Assembly (NCBI GenBank): GCA_934408835.1
Contig: CAKRVU010000050.1
Span: forward strand, 1 to 7,903
Length of the DNA stretch: 7,903 nt
DNA from: an uncultured Oscillospiraceae bacterium
Lineage (GTDB): Bacteria > Bacillota > Clostridia > Oscillospirales > Ruminococcaceae
Direction: 5' to 3'
The notes beneath the pieces are model-generated. The model was not told where the DNA came from, searched no databases, and worked only from the letters and a program-made list of their open reading frames with translations. This document shows positions 1 to 5,516 of the stretch, one piece after another. Position 1 is the first letter of the stretch. Every line of letters starts with the position of its first letter. Position numbers and translations under genes: made by a program.

Positions 1-468
1 GCGCCGAATCTAACTGTAACAGAAAATTTAGAGTTAATGTGTGGTGTCCACAATTTTGGAAGAGAAAAACGAAGACAAAAAATAATGGAGCTTTCTAAAC
101 AGTTTGATTTGACGCAGATACTCGGAAAAAGGGCGGGAAAACTGTCAGGCGGTTGGCAGCGCAGGCTAAGTATTGCGATGGCGCTTATCAGCGAACCAAA
201 CATTTTGTTTCTTGACGAGCCGACTTTGGGTCTGGATGTGCTTGCCAGAAGTGATTTGTGGGATGTAATCCGTTCCCTCAAAGGTAAGGTCACTATCATA
301 TTGACGACTCATTATATGGAAGAAGCGGAAGCTCTTTCTGACCGGATCGGCATTATGAAGGACGGAAAAATTCTTGCGCTCGGAACAGCAGCTCAGCTGA
401 AAGAAAAATCAGGTACAGATAAATTTGAGGACGCGTTTATCGCCATTGTCAAGGGGGCAGTCAAATGA
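1..468 (+). CDS. ABC-2 type exporter, ATP-binding subunit (5' end cut by window)
   Basis: This is the C-terminal 155 residues of an ABC transporter nucleotide-binding domain that powers a membrane exporter by ATP hydrolysis on the cytoplasmic side. The frame is open from base 1 and the Walker A part lies upstream of the window. Visible in order are the ABC signature LSGGWQRRLS, Walker B with catalytic Glu (ILFLDEP), the D-loop (LGLD) and the H-loop His (TTHYMEEAE). The 'MKDGKILALGTAAQLKEK' tail is typical of the CcmA/DrrA-like ATPases paired with ABC-2 permeases. An internal ATG at 37 is not the start, because the family pattern (LTVTENLEL) continues upstream of it. The stop overlaps the next gene's start as ATGA at 465-468, so the two are translationally coupled. 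The substrate cannot be read from the sequence; drugs, lipids or peptides are all possible. Confidence 0.93.
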   Translation, partial: APNLTVTENLELMCGVHNFGREKRRQKIMELSKQFDLTQILGKRAGKLSGGWQRRLSIAMALISEPNILFLDEPTLGLDVLARSDLWDVIRSLKGKVTIILTTHYMEEAEALSDRIGIMKDGKILALGTAAQLKEKSGTDKFEDAFIAIVKGAVK

Positions 469-1196
469 AATTACTGACTTTTTCGCAAAGAACAGCAAAA
501 GAAATTTTGCGCGACCCATTGAATTTAGGATTCGGGCTGGGTTTTCCACTTGTTTTAATCGTTCTACTTTCTGCGATACAAGCAAATATACCGGTCGGTT
601 TGTTTGAAATTCAAACTCTTACACCTGGTATTACAGTATTCGGACTTTCTTTTATGACGCTGTTCGCTGCCACCTTGATTGCAAAGGATAGAGAAAGCGC
701 TTTGTTGCAAAGACTTTATACCACTCCGCTTACGGCGGTCGACTTTATTTTTGGGTATGCTCTTCCTGTTTTACCAATCGCAGTAGCTCAAAGTTTGGTT
801 TGTTATCTTGTGGCGATCCTACTTGGTTTACCGATTACGATAACAATTATCTATGCAGTGTTGTTTATCATTCCGGTCTCTTTGTTTTTTATTGCTTTGG
901 GTTTGCTTTGCGGCAGTATTTTGAGTGTAAAGCAGGTAGGTGGTATTTGCGGAGCGCTGCTTACGAATCTGACTGCGTGGCTGTCTGGCGTGTGGTTTGA
1001 TCTTAGTCTGTTGGGCGACACTTGGAAAAAGGTGGCAAATTTGTTGCCTTTTGTCCATGCGGTAGAATTGGAAAAAGCCGTCTTAAATGGGAATTATGGA
1101 GATATATTCCCTCATATTTATTGGGTGCTCGGTTATACGGCGATTGCCGTTCTCTTTGCGGTATTATTTTTCTTGCGACAGATAAAGAAACAGTAA
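465..1196 (+). CDS. ABC-2 type transporter permease
   Basis: This 243-residue integral membrane protein is the channel partner of the preceding ATPase. An amphipathic N-terminal segment (FSQRTAKEILRDPLNL) precedes about six hydrophobic segments near residues 22-40, 54-73, 98-120, 126-150, 158-178 and 217-237, the usual layout of ABC-2 permeases (DrrB/NodJ-like). The cytoplasmic loop after segment 2 carries KDRESALLQRLYTTPLT, a conserved pattern in this family. The GVWFDLSLLGDTW...LLPFVHAVE region before the last segment is also family-typical. The length is normal for a half-transporter that works as a homodimer. The start ATG overlaps the ATPase stop, with GGGGG at 453-457 as ribosome site. 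No substrate can be assigned. Confidence 0.92.
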   Translation: MKLLTFSQRTAKEILRDPLNLGFGLGFPLVLIVLLSAIQANIPVGLFEIQTLTPGITVFGLSFMTLFAATLIAKDRESALLQRLYTTPLTAVDFIFGYALPVLPIAVAQSLVCYLVAILLGLPITITIIYAVLFIIPVSLFFIALGLLCGSILSVKQVGGICGALLTNLTAWLSGVWFDLSLLGDTWKKVANLLPFVHAVELEKAVLNGNYGDIFPHIYWVLGYTAIAVLFAVLFFLRQIKKQ

Positions 1197-1366
1197 AAAA
1201 ATATAAATATTTGTATTTTTGTTTGCGTTGGGGACGGAAAAGAATCTGATTTTTTCAAATTATTCCAATGATATCGCTCTGCAAATATCTGAATCATATG
1301 AGGTGTTTTCAGTCTGAATCCGTTGTATGACCTTTTTAAATCATAAATTTTAAGTCTTTGATCCAT
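1133..1366 (-). CDS. Possible small protein of 77 residues, unknown, divergent from ilvC
   Basis: I do not recognise this protein. Reading on the minus strand, an ATG at 1366 is preceded four bases upstream by AAAGGAG (1371-1377), a near-perfect Shine-Dalgarno site, with a plausible weak promoter further upstream. The first about 40 residues (MDQRLKIYDLKRSYNGFRLK, then TPHMIQIFAERYHW) are polar, basic and protein-like in composition. Residues about 50-63 (KIQIFIFFYCFFIC) are hydrophobic, followed by a basic tail (RKKNN). The last 64 bases run antisense into the 3' end of the permease gene, and the hydrophobic part is encoded by the AT palindrome, so the C-terminal half may be run-on rather than selected sequence. 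It could be a real small basic or membrane-tail peptide, the 5' remnant of a decayed gene, or chance. The ribosome site is the best argument for it. Confidence 0.33.
   Translation of the reverse strand: MDQRLKIYDLKRSYNGFRLKTPHMIQIFAERYHWNNLKKSDSFPSPTQTKIQIFIFFYCFFICRKKNNTAKRTAIAV
1197..1220 (+). terminator. AT-only perfect palindrome, possible weak terminator
   Basis: The palindrome starts directly after the permease stop codon. The two 12-base arms (AAAAATATAAAT at 1197-1208 and ATTTGTATTTTT at 1209-1220) pair along their whole length with a single T-G wobble. The A-tract/T-tract edges resemble a bidirectional terminator, and this is where an end to the ABC transcript is expected. With no G-C pairs in the stem it would be weak in RNA, so the terminator role is an inference. 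Confidence 0.35.
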
Positions 1367-1393
1367 CTGGCTCCTTTCGGCTTTTTAGAGCAA

Positions 1394-1422
1394 TTTACAG
1401 TTTTTTCTTTGATTCATACCAA
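1394..1422 (-). promoter_or_regulatory. Possible minus-strand promoter for the small ORF
   Basis: On the minus strand TTGGTA (plus bases 1417-1422) and TGTAAA (1394-1399) are separated by exactly 17 bases. Each box matches the sigma-A consensus at four of six positions. It would start an RNA about 25 bases ahead of the small ORF start at 1366 and lies back to back with the ilvC promoter. Matches this weak arise by chance in AT-rich DNA. Confidence 0.28.
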
Positions 1423-1440
1423 AAAGAGGCTTGATAGGAT

Positions 1441-1469
1441 TTGACATAATCAATATTTTATTGTATATT
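1441..1469 (+). promoter_or_regulatory. Sigma-A promoter of ilvC
   Basis: The -35 box is a perfect TTGACA at 1441-1446. A 17-base spacer separates it from the -10 box TATATT (1464-1469, five of six). Transcription would start near 1476, giving a leader of about 40 bases. A consensus TATAAT at 1481-1486 lies just downstream but has only a poor -35 (TTATTG), so it is more likely a secondary start or coincidence. This is the strongest promoter visible in the window. Confidence 0.8.
1451..1463. promoter_or_regulatory. Inverted repeat in the ilvC promoter spacer (candidate operator)
   Basis: CAATA-TTT-TATTG is a perfect 5-base inverted repeat with a 3-base centre, lying wholly between the -35 and -10 boxes and abutting the -10. 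A protein bound there would block RNA polymerase, so it is a candidate repressor site. It does not match the CodY box or any operator I can name. The short AT-rich arms make chance a real possibility. Confidence 0.35.
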
Positions 1470-1502
1470 AAAGAGAACAGTATAATAATAGTAAGCAAAT
1501 TT

Positions 1503-1508
1503 AGGAGG
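1503..1508 (+). promoter_or_regulatory. Ribosome binding site deciding the ilvC start
   Basis: A perfect AGGAGG lies nine bases before the ATG at 1518. The frame is open back to an ATG at 1431, but that codon precedes the promoter and has no ribosome site, so 1518 is the start. Confidence 0.92.
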
Positions 1509-1517
1509 CTTATCATT

Positions 1518-2510
1518 ATGACGAATATTTATTATCAAAGCGATTGCGAATTGTCAATGCTTCAGGGAAAACGAATTGCAATCATTGGATATGGAAGCCA
1601 AGGGCATGCCCACGCATTAAATCTAAAAGAGAGCGGTATGGAGGTCGCCGTCGGTTTATATGAAGGAAGCGCCTCTAGGGAAACGGCACAAAACGCGGGG
1701 TTGACAGTTATGACAACTTCTGAGGCTGCGCAGTGGGCGGATATCATTATGATGCTTGTTCCTGATGAAAAGCAGGCGGATATGTATCAAAATGAGATAG
1801 CGCCTTATTTGGTTGAGGGTAACACCCTTGCTTTTGCACATGGTTTTAACATTCACTTTCAGCAAATTCAACCGCCAAATGGCATCGATGTGATCATGGT
1901 TGCTCCAAAAGGACCGGGACATACTGTTCGTTCGGAATATCTGCAAGGGCGTGGAGTTCCATGCCTGATTGCGGTATTCCAAGATGCCTCTGGACGTGCA
2001 AAAGATGTTGCGCTCGCTTATGCTGCCGGAATCGGAGGGGCTCGCGCTGGCGTATTGGAAACTACCTTCCGTTCTGAGACTGAAACGGACTTGTTCGGTG
2101 AACAGGCAGTACTATGCGGCGGCGTTTGCGCTTTGATGACAGCCGGTTATGAAGTGCTAACAGAGGCGGGATATGACCCGGAGAATGCCTATTTTGAATG
2201 TATTCATGAAATGAAGTTGATTGTGGATTTAATCTACCATGGTGGATTTTCCGAAATGCGCCGCTCTATTTCAGATACTGCGGAATTTGGCGATTATGAA
2301 ATTGGCAAAAGAATTATCACAGATGATGTGAAACAGGAAATGAAGCGTGTTTTATCTGAAATCCAAGATGGCACTTTTGCAAGAAATTGGATTACAGAAA
2401 ACAAGGTAGGGCGCCCGCATTTTTCCGCAGAACGCCGACTGCATGCAGAGCATCCGCTTGAAAAAGTAGGAAAAGAGCTTCGCAAAATGTATTCTTGGAA
2501 TGAAGAATAA
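1518..2510 (+). CDS. ilvC: Ketol-acid reductoisomerase, class I
   Basis: This cytoplasmic enzyme of 330 residues converts 2-acetolactate or 2-aceto-2-hydroxybutyrate to the dihydroxy acids of valine, leucine and isoleucine synthesis, by Mg-dependent alkyl migration and NAD(P)H reduction. The Rossmann nucleotide site [10 protein letters not shown] lies at residues 24-33. The knotted C-terminal domain carries all four expected Mg ligands: D191 and E195 (TETDLFGEQ), then E227 and E231 (FECIHEMK). [13 protein letters not shown] and ETTFRSETE are also canonical. The length is that of the short, class I form. The cofactor loop (VGLYEGSAS, residues 45-53) has Tyr-Glu where NADPH enzymes usually have Arg plus a basic or neutral residue, which hints at NADH use. 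The gene is alone: no ilvB, ilvN, ilvD or leu genes adjoin it within the window. It has its own promoter and a likely terminator. Confidence 0.98.
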   Translation: MTNIYYQSDCELSMLQGKRIAIIGYGSQGHAHALNLKESGMEVAVGLYEGSASRETAQNAGLTVMTTSEAAQWADIIMMLVPDEKQADMYQNEIAPYLVEGNTLAFAHGFNIHFQQIQPPNGIDVIMVAPKGPGHTVRSEYLQGRGVPCLIAVFQDASGRAKDVALAYAAGIGGARAGVLETTFRSETETDLFGEQAVLCGGVCALMTAGYEVLTEAGYDPENAYFECIHEMKLIVDLIYHGGFSEMRRSISDTAEFGDYEIGKRIITDDVKQEMKRVLSEIQDGTFARNWITENKVGRPHFSAERRLHAEHPLEKVGKELRKMYSWNEE

Positions 2511-2526
2511 GCCTCAAAAACAGGGG

Positions 2527-2563
2527 GCGATAGCAGCAAATCGCTTTTGCTGTCTACTTTTTT
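2527..2563 (+). terminator. Likely ilvC terminator with two alternative stems
   Basis: Sixteen bases after the ilvC stop, GATAGCAG (2529-2536) can pair with TTGCTGTC (2547-2554), eight pairs including two G-U. TACTTTTTT (T run 2558-2563) follows, giving the form of an intrinsic terminator. A competing perfect 5-pair stem GCGAT/ATCGC (2527-2531 with 2540-2544) is followed by TTTT. The T run could also pair with an A run at 2516-2520. The stem is imperfect, so some read-through into the next operon is plausible. Confidence 0.5.
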
Positions 2564-2588
2564 GAAATGATGATGTGGAGGTAGCAAT

Positions 2589-2972
2589 ATGTGGAATCCG
2601 CAAGGGAACACAGTAGGTGGAAATTTAAATATTTCAGTTGGCGTCATACAGGAAATCGTTCGCGAAGCGGTTTTGGAAATAGAGGGAATTGCCAGTCTTG
2701 CCCCTCTTCCGATGAATTGGAAGGAATATCTGTTACGGGCTAAAAAATCAGATTCTATTCGAATTGATATGCATATAGATACTGTTGCCGTGGCAGTGGG
2801 AATTTACGTTGACGCAGGCGTTCCGGTTCAAAAGCTTGCAAGAACCGTTCAACAGCAAGTGAAGAATTCGGTTCAGGAAATGACAGGTCTTGCTGTTTCT
2901 AAGGTGTGCGTCTATGTTGCGGCGATGTCTGACCAAGAAAAAGGTAATCGGCAAGGAGACGTTAATGAATAG
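2589..2972 (+). CDS. yqhY: Asp23/Gls24 family protein (YqhY-like)
   Basis: This is a 127-residue protein of the Asp23/Gls24 (alkaline shock protein 23) family. The core runs from about residue 12 to 110: NLNISVGVIQEIVREAVLEI at the N-terminal side, then a beta-rich middle (RIDMHIDTVAVAVGIYVD), then the helix VQKLARTVQQQVKNSVQEM and the closing strand VSKVCVYVAAM. Its place directly before nusB matches yqhY of Bacillus subtilis, which there follows accB-accC and has been linked genetically to acetyl-CoA carboxylase and lipid synthesis. Here accBC are absent upstream and ilvC takes their place. GGAGG at 2577-2581, seven bases before the ATG, sets the start. The gene overlaps nusB by 8 bases. 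No clear operon promoter is visible in the 78 bases upstream, so transcription may come by read-through from ilvC or from a promoter inside ilvC. The molecular function is not known from the sequence. Confidence 0.9.
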   Translation: MWNPQGNTVGGNLNISVGVIQEIVREAVLEIEGIASLAPLPMNWKEYLLRAKKSDSIRIDMHIDTVAVAVGIYVDAGVPVQKLARTVQQQVKNSVQEMTGLAVSKVCVYVAAMSDQEKGNRQGDVNE

Positions 2973-3363
2973 AAGACAAGCCAGAGAGAATGCGTTTGCA
3001 ATTATATTTGAAACATTATTTTCTGATGAAAAATGGAAGGATTTGGTAGATTTTGCAGAGGAATTGAAACTCCTTTCTTTTGACTCCTATGCAGAGCAGT
3101 TGATCAGGGGCACAGTGACTATGCGGACCATTTTGGATACGAAAATCACACCCTATTTGCGAAAATGGGAGCTTTGTCGCATTCCGAGAGCCTCTCTTGC
3201 CATATTGGAAATGGCATTTTATGAAATTTTATATATGGATGAAATAGACCCGCCTGTAACGATCAATGAGGCGGTCGAGCTTGCCAAAAAATATGCGACG
3301 CCGGAGGACGCTTCCTTTATTAACGGGGTATTAGGCAGTCTGGTGAGGGAGCAATCGCTTTGA
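2965..3363 (+). CDS. nusB: Transcription antitermination factor NusB
   Basis: This 132-residue all-helical RNA-binding protein partners with NusE (ribosomal protein S10) on boxA RNA to prevent early termination, mainly in rRNA operons. The N-terminal RRQARENAFAIIFETLF (residues 3-19) matches the conserved basic first helix that contacts boxA RNA. The C-terminal block DPPVTINEAVELAKKYATPE followed by SFINGVLGSLV is the diagnostic NusB motif. The length is normal for Firmicute NusB. The frame is open upstream to 2890, but AAGGAG at 2953-2958, six bases before 2965, and the conserved RRQARE start fix the ATG at 2965. It overlaps the yqhY stop by 8 bases, and its stop overlaps the next start as TTGA (3360-3363). 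Confidence 0.97.
   Translation: MNRRQARENAFAIIFETLFSDEKWKDLVDFAEELKLLSFDSYAEQLIRGTVTMRTILDTKITPYLRKWELCRIPRASLAILEMAFYEILYMDEIDPPVTINEAVELAKKYATPEDASFINGVLGSLVREQSL
3346..3362 (+). promoter_or_regulatory. Ribosome site and TTG start of the TsaD-like gene
   Basis: AGGGAG at 3346-3351 lies eight bases before a TTG start codon (3360-3362) that shares bases with the nusB TGA stop (3361-3363). The family motif GIDTS begins four codons later, so no later start fits. The rare start and stop overlap suggest expression by termination-reinitiation. Confidence 0.82.
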
Positions 3364-4322
3364 GAACTTTGGGAATTGATACCAGCAATTACACCTGTTC
3401 CGTAGCAGTCTACGATGACGAATCCGAAACAATTACAATGAAAAAACAATTACTTTCCATACCGAAGGGAACGGTAGGACTACGACAATCGCAGGCAGTT
3501 TTTGAACAAGTTCGGTTGTTAGGACAGCAAATGACGGCTCTTTTTCAGGAAATTTCCGGTCCAATAGACGCTGTTGGAGCGTCCGTTCGTCCACGTACTG
3601 TCGAAGGATCTTATATGCCCTGCTTTTTAGTGGGAAAGATGGCAGCTGAAGTGCTTTCAGCTGTGATCGCATGTCCTATGACTTCTTTTTCCCATCAACA
3701 GGGGCATTTGGCAGCGGCGCTATATTCTGCCGGAAAACTGGATTGGTTGTTTGGGGAAACCCATACTTTTTATGCGTTTCATCTTTCCGGAGGAACTACT
3801 GAATGTTTACGTGTGACTGCTGGAAATGGAAATATTTTGGAAATAGAGCGGCTTGGAAGTTCTCTTGATTTGCATGTCGGACAAGTAATCGACCGAGTTG
3901 GTCAAAAACTGGGGCTTCCCTTTCCGGCTGGACCGGAATTAGAGAAATTAGCTGAAACATGTTCACAAGAGGCGTTACGCGCATTTCATATGGTGATTCC
4001 AAACAAGGGGTGCGACTGCTGCCTTTCTGGATTAGAGAATCTTTGCGAAAAACAACTGCTGAACGGAAAACCGCCGGAAGAAATTGCCCGATTTTGTTTT
4101 GATTATATCTGTCGAAGTATTGAAAGTATGCTGCAAAATGTCTTTGCGATTTATGGCAAACAACCGGTGTTATTTGCAGGCGGCGTTAGTGGAAATAAGT
4201 TTTTACAGGAGTATTTGAAAGAAAGGTACGACAGCGTGTTTGCAAAGCCGGAGTTTTCATCCGATAATGCTGCAGGAATTGCTGTTTTAACGTGCTTGGG
4301 GGAACGGAATGCGTCATTATAG
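3360..4322 (+). CDS. TsaD/Kae1-like protein (peptidase M22 family paralogue)
   Basis: This is a 320-residue ASKHA-fold protein of the TsaD/Kae1 family, whose founder TsaD makes the N6-threonylcarbamoyl modification of tRNA (t6A). Visible are the N-terminal phosphate loop (GIDTSNYTCSVAV, residues 5-17), the metal-binding HQQGH with H112 and H116, and the nucleotide motif SGGTTE (143-148). Further on are VIDRVGQKLGLPFPAGPELE, the family SGLEN segment (223-227), AGGVSGNKFL, and a late SSDNAAG with D302 at the third metal-ligand position. It departs from true TsaD in several places: GGHT reads GGTT, SFSGLKT reads CCLSGLEN, and there is a Cys-rich stretch (C218, C220, C221, C229). It is therefore more likely a paralogue than the cell's essential TsaD, which usually sits elsewhere. 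It occupies the slot that folD holds in B. subtilis and overlaps xseA by 14 bases. The substrate is unknown, and the old name O-sialoglycoprotein endopeptidase is not supported. Confidence 0.85.
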   Translation: MRTLGIDTSNYTCSVAVYDDESETITMKKQLLSIPKGTVGLRQSQAVFEQVRLLGQQMTALFQEISGPIDAVGASVRPRTVEGSYMPCFLVGKMAAEVLSAVIACPMTSFSHQQGHLAAALYSAGKLDWLFGETHTFYAFHLSGGTTECLRVTAGNGNILEIERLGSSLDLHVGQVIDRVGQKLGLPFPAGPELEKLAETCSQEALRAFHMVIPNKGCDCCLSGLENLCEKQLLNGKPPEEIARFCFDYICRSIESMLQNVFAIYGKQPVLFAGGVSGNKFLQEYLKERYDSVFAKPEFSSDNAAGIAVLTCLGERNASL

Positions 4323-5502
4323 CGTATCGGACGTCAATCGTTTTTTGAAACAAATTGTGGCGGCAGAAGAATTATTGTATTCCATCCGTGTAGAGGGCGA
4401 GATTTCCAATTTTGTACATCATCGTTCCGGTCACATTTATTTTACGCTGAAGGATTCTTCCTCTTCTATTCGATGTGTGATCTTTAAAACGCATGCCGCT
4501 CAACTTGTTATGGTTCCTGAAAACGGGATGAAGGTGATCGTACAGGGAGATATCCAAGTGTTTGAACGGGATGGAGTGTATCAGCTGTATGGGCGGAAGA
4601 TACAAAAACAGGGGGTGGGTGAGGCAACGGAAGCGTTACTCGCCCTTGCTGGACGTCTGGAAATGGAGGGGATTTTTTCTTTGCAACGCAAACGAGAGAT
4701 TCCTCGTTTCCCGAAGTCAATTGGAGTGATTACAGGAGAAAAAACGGCGGCATTACAAGATATTATCCATGTGATATCGAGGCGTTATCCAGTTGCTGAG
4801 CTGTGGGTTTATCCGGCTGTTGTGCAAGGTGCCAAAGCGGTGCCCTCTTTATGCAAGGCGTTAGAGTTGGCGTCAAAAAAACCTCCGGAACTTTTGATTA
4901 TCGGAAGAGGCGGCGGTTCCAAAGAAGATCTCGCAGCTTTTCAGGCGGAAGAAGTAGTTCGTGCAATTGCTTCCTTCCCGACGCCGGTCATTGCGGCAAT
5001 CGGACATGAAATTGATACAACACTTTCCGATTTGGCCGCAGATCTTCGTGCGCCGACTCCTTCGGCCGCAGCAGAGATGGCGACTCCCGATCGACAACAG
5101 GTAAAGGAAAATATTGATCATTTGCGGTGTGTATTGTACCGTCAACTGAGTGAACGAATCCATCGGTATAACATACAATGGAAGGCTCTTGAACAGCGCC
5201 GACACAGATCAGTTCCGGCGGAAACGCTGGGCGCTTACCGCGAACGCCTTTGCTTTTTGGATTGGCGGTTATCGCAACAAATGAAAAGCAAATGGTCGAA
5301 CGCTTCCGCAGAATTTTCTCACAAGGTGGAATTGCTTACCTCTGCCAGTCCAATGAAAATTTTGAAACGAGGCTATGCCATCGCCTATACAGAAGACAAT
5401 GCGCCGATTATTTCTGCCCAGCAGCTGCAAACGGGAAGCGCCTTTTCCCTCCGTTTCAACGATGGGGAAATCACAGCGACTGTAATTAAAAATGATAATT
5501 AA
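4309..5502 (+). CDS. xseA: Exodeoxyribonuclease VII large subunit
   Basis: This is the 397-residue catalytic subunit of exonuclease VII, which degrades single-stranded DNA from both ends into short acid-soluble oligonucleotides together with several XseB copies. The N-terminal OB-fold (about residues 3-100: YSVSDVNRFLKQI...VEGEISNF...GHIYFTLKD) binds ssDNA. The catalytic domain holds RGGGSKEDLAAF (200-211) and PVIAAIGHEIDTTLSDLAAD with H233 and D236, followed by RAPTPSAAAEMATP. A helical, XseB-binding region follows (about 265-340), and then the C-terminal LKRGYAI and RFNDGEITATV segments. Length and motifs are normal except that the usually conserved TSxTGAA motif after IGV reads TGEKTAA. 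GGGGGA at 4298-4303 precedes the ATG by five bases, and the start overlaps the upstream gene by 14 bases. Confidence 0.97.
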   Translation: MRHYSVSDVNRFLKQIVAAEELLYSIRVEGEISNFVHHRSGHIYFTLKDSSSSIRCVIFKTHAAQLVMVPENGMKVIVQGDIQVFERDGVYQLYGRKIQKQGVGEATEALLALAGRLEMEGIFSLQRKREIPRFPKSIGVITGEKTAALQDIIHVISRRYPVAELWVYPAVVQGAKAVPSLCKALELASKKPPELLIIGRGGGSKEDLAAFQAEEVVRAIASFPTPVIAAIGHEIDTTLSDLAADLRAPTPSAAAEMATPDRQQVKENIDHLRCVLYRQLSERIHRYNIQWKALEQRRHRSVPAETLGAYRERLCFLDWRLSQQMKSKWSNASAEFSHKVELLTSASPMKILKRGYAIAYTEDNAPIISAQQLQTGSAFSLRFNDGEITATVIKNDN

Positions 5503-5504
5503 TT

Positions 5505-5508
5505 GGAG
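5505..5508 (+). promoter_or_regulatory. Ribosome site deciding the xseB start
   Basis: GGAG lies only two bases before an ATG at 5511 but eight bases before an in-frame ATG at 5517. The second has workable spacing and is taken as the start, which shortens the protein by two residues. Confidence 0.7.
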
Positions 5509-5516
5509 AAATGAAT

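Larger units (their letters stand above)
1197..1517. other. Intergenic region between ABC permease and ilvC
   Basis: This 321-base AT-rich stretch has no plus-strand gene. It contains, in order, the AT-only palindrome (1197-1220), most of a minus-strand small ORF (down from 1366), that ORF's Shine-Dalgarno site (1371-1377) and a possible weak minus-strand promoter (1394-1422). After these come the ilvC promoter (1441-1469), a second TATAAT (1481-1486) and the ilvC ribosome site (1503-1508). The ilvC leader from the predicted transcription start (about 1476) is only about 40 bases, too short for a T-box or other riboswitch. Confidence 0.8.

Noticed and set aside
1288..1320. Direct repeat TCTGAATC at 1288-1295 and 1313-1320
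   Set aside because: Two 8-base copies in an AT-rich stretch, with no third copy and no consistent relation to the promoters, can be chance.
1441..1469. CodY box in the ilvC promoter
   Set aside because: No 15-base segment here comes close to AATTTTCWGAAAATT; the AT-rich spacer repeat has a different layout.
1431..1517. N-terminal extension of ilvC from the ATG at 1431
   Set aside because: It would begin before the ilvC promoter, has no ribosome site, and encodes residues unlike the family. AGGAGG at 1503-1508 and the MTNIYYQSD start point to 1518.
1470..1517. T-box riboswitch or leader attenuator upstream of ilvC
   Set aside because: The leader after the predicted transcription start is about 40 bases, far too short, and no T-box consensus is seen.
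1656..1982. Minus-strand open frame of 108 codons inside ilvC
   Set aside because: It is antisense to a clearly conserved gene, with no ribosome site or recognisable protein; a codon-structure shadow.
2890..2964. N-terminal extension of nusB from 2890
   Set aside because: It lies out of frame within the end of yqhY and is not family-like. AAGGAG before 2965 and the conserved MNRRQARE start are decisive.
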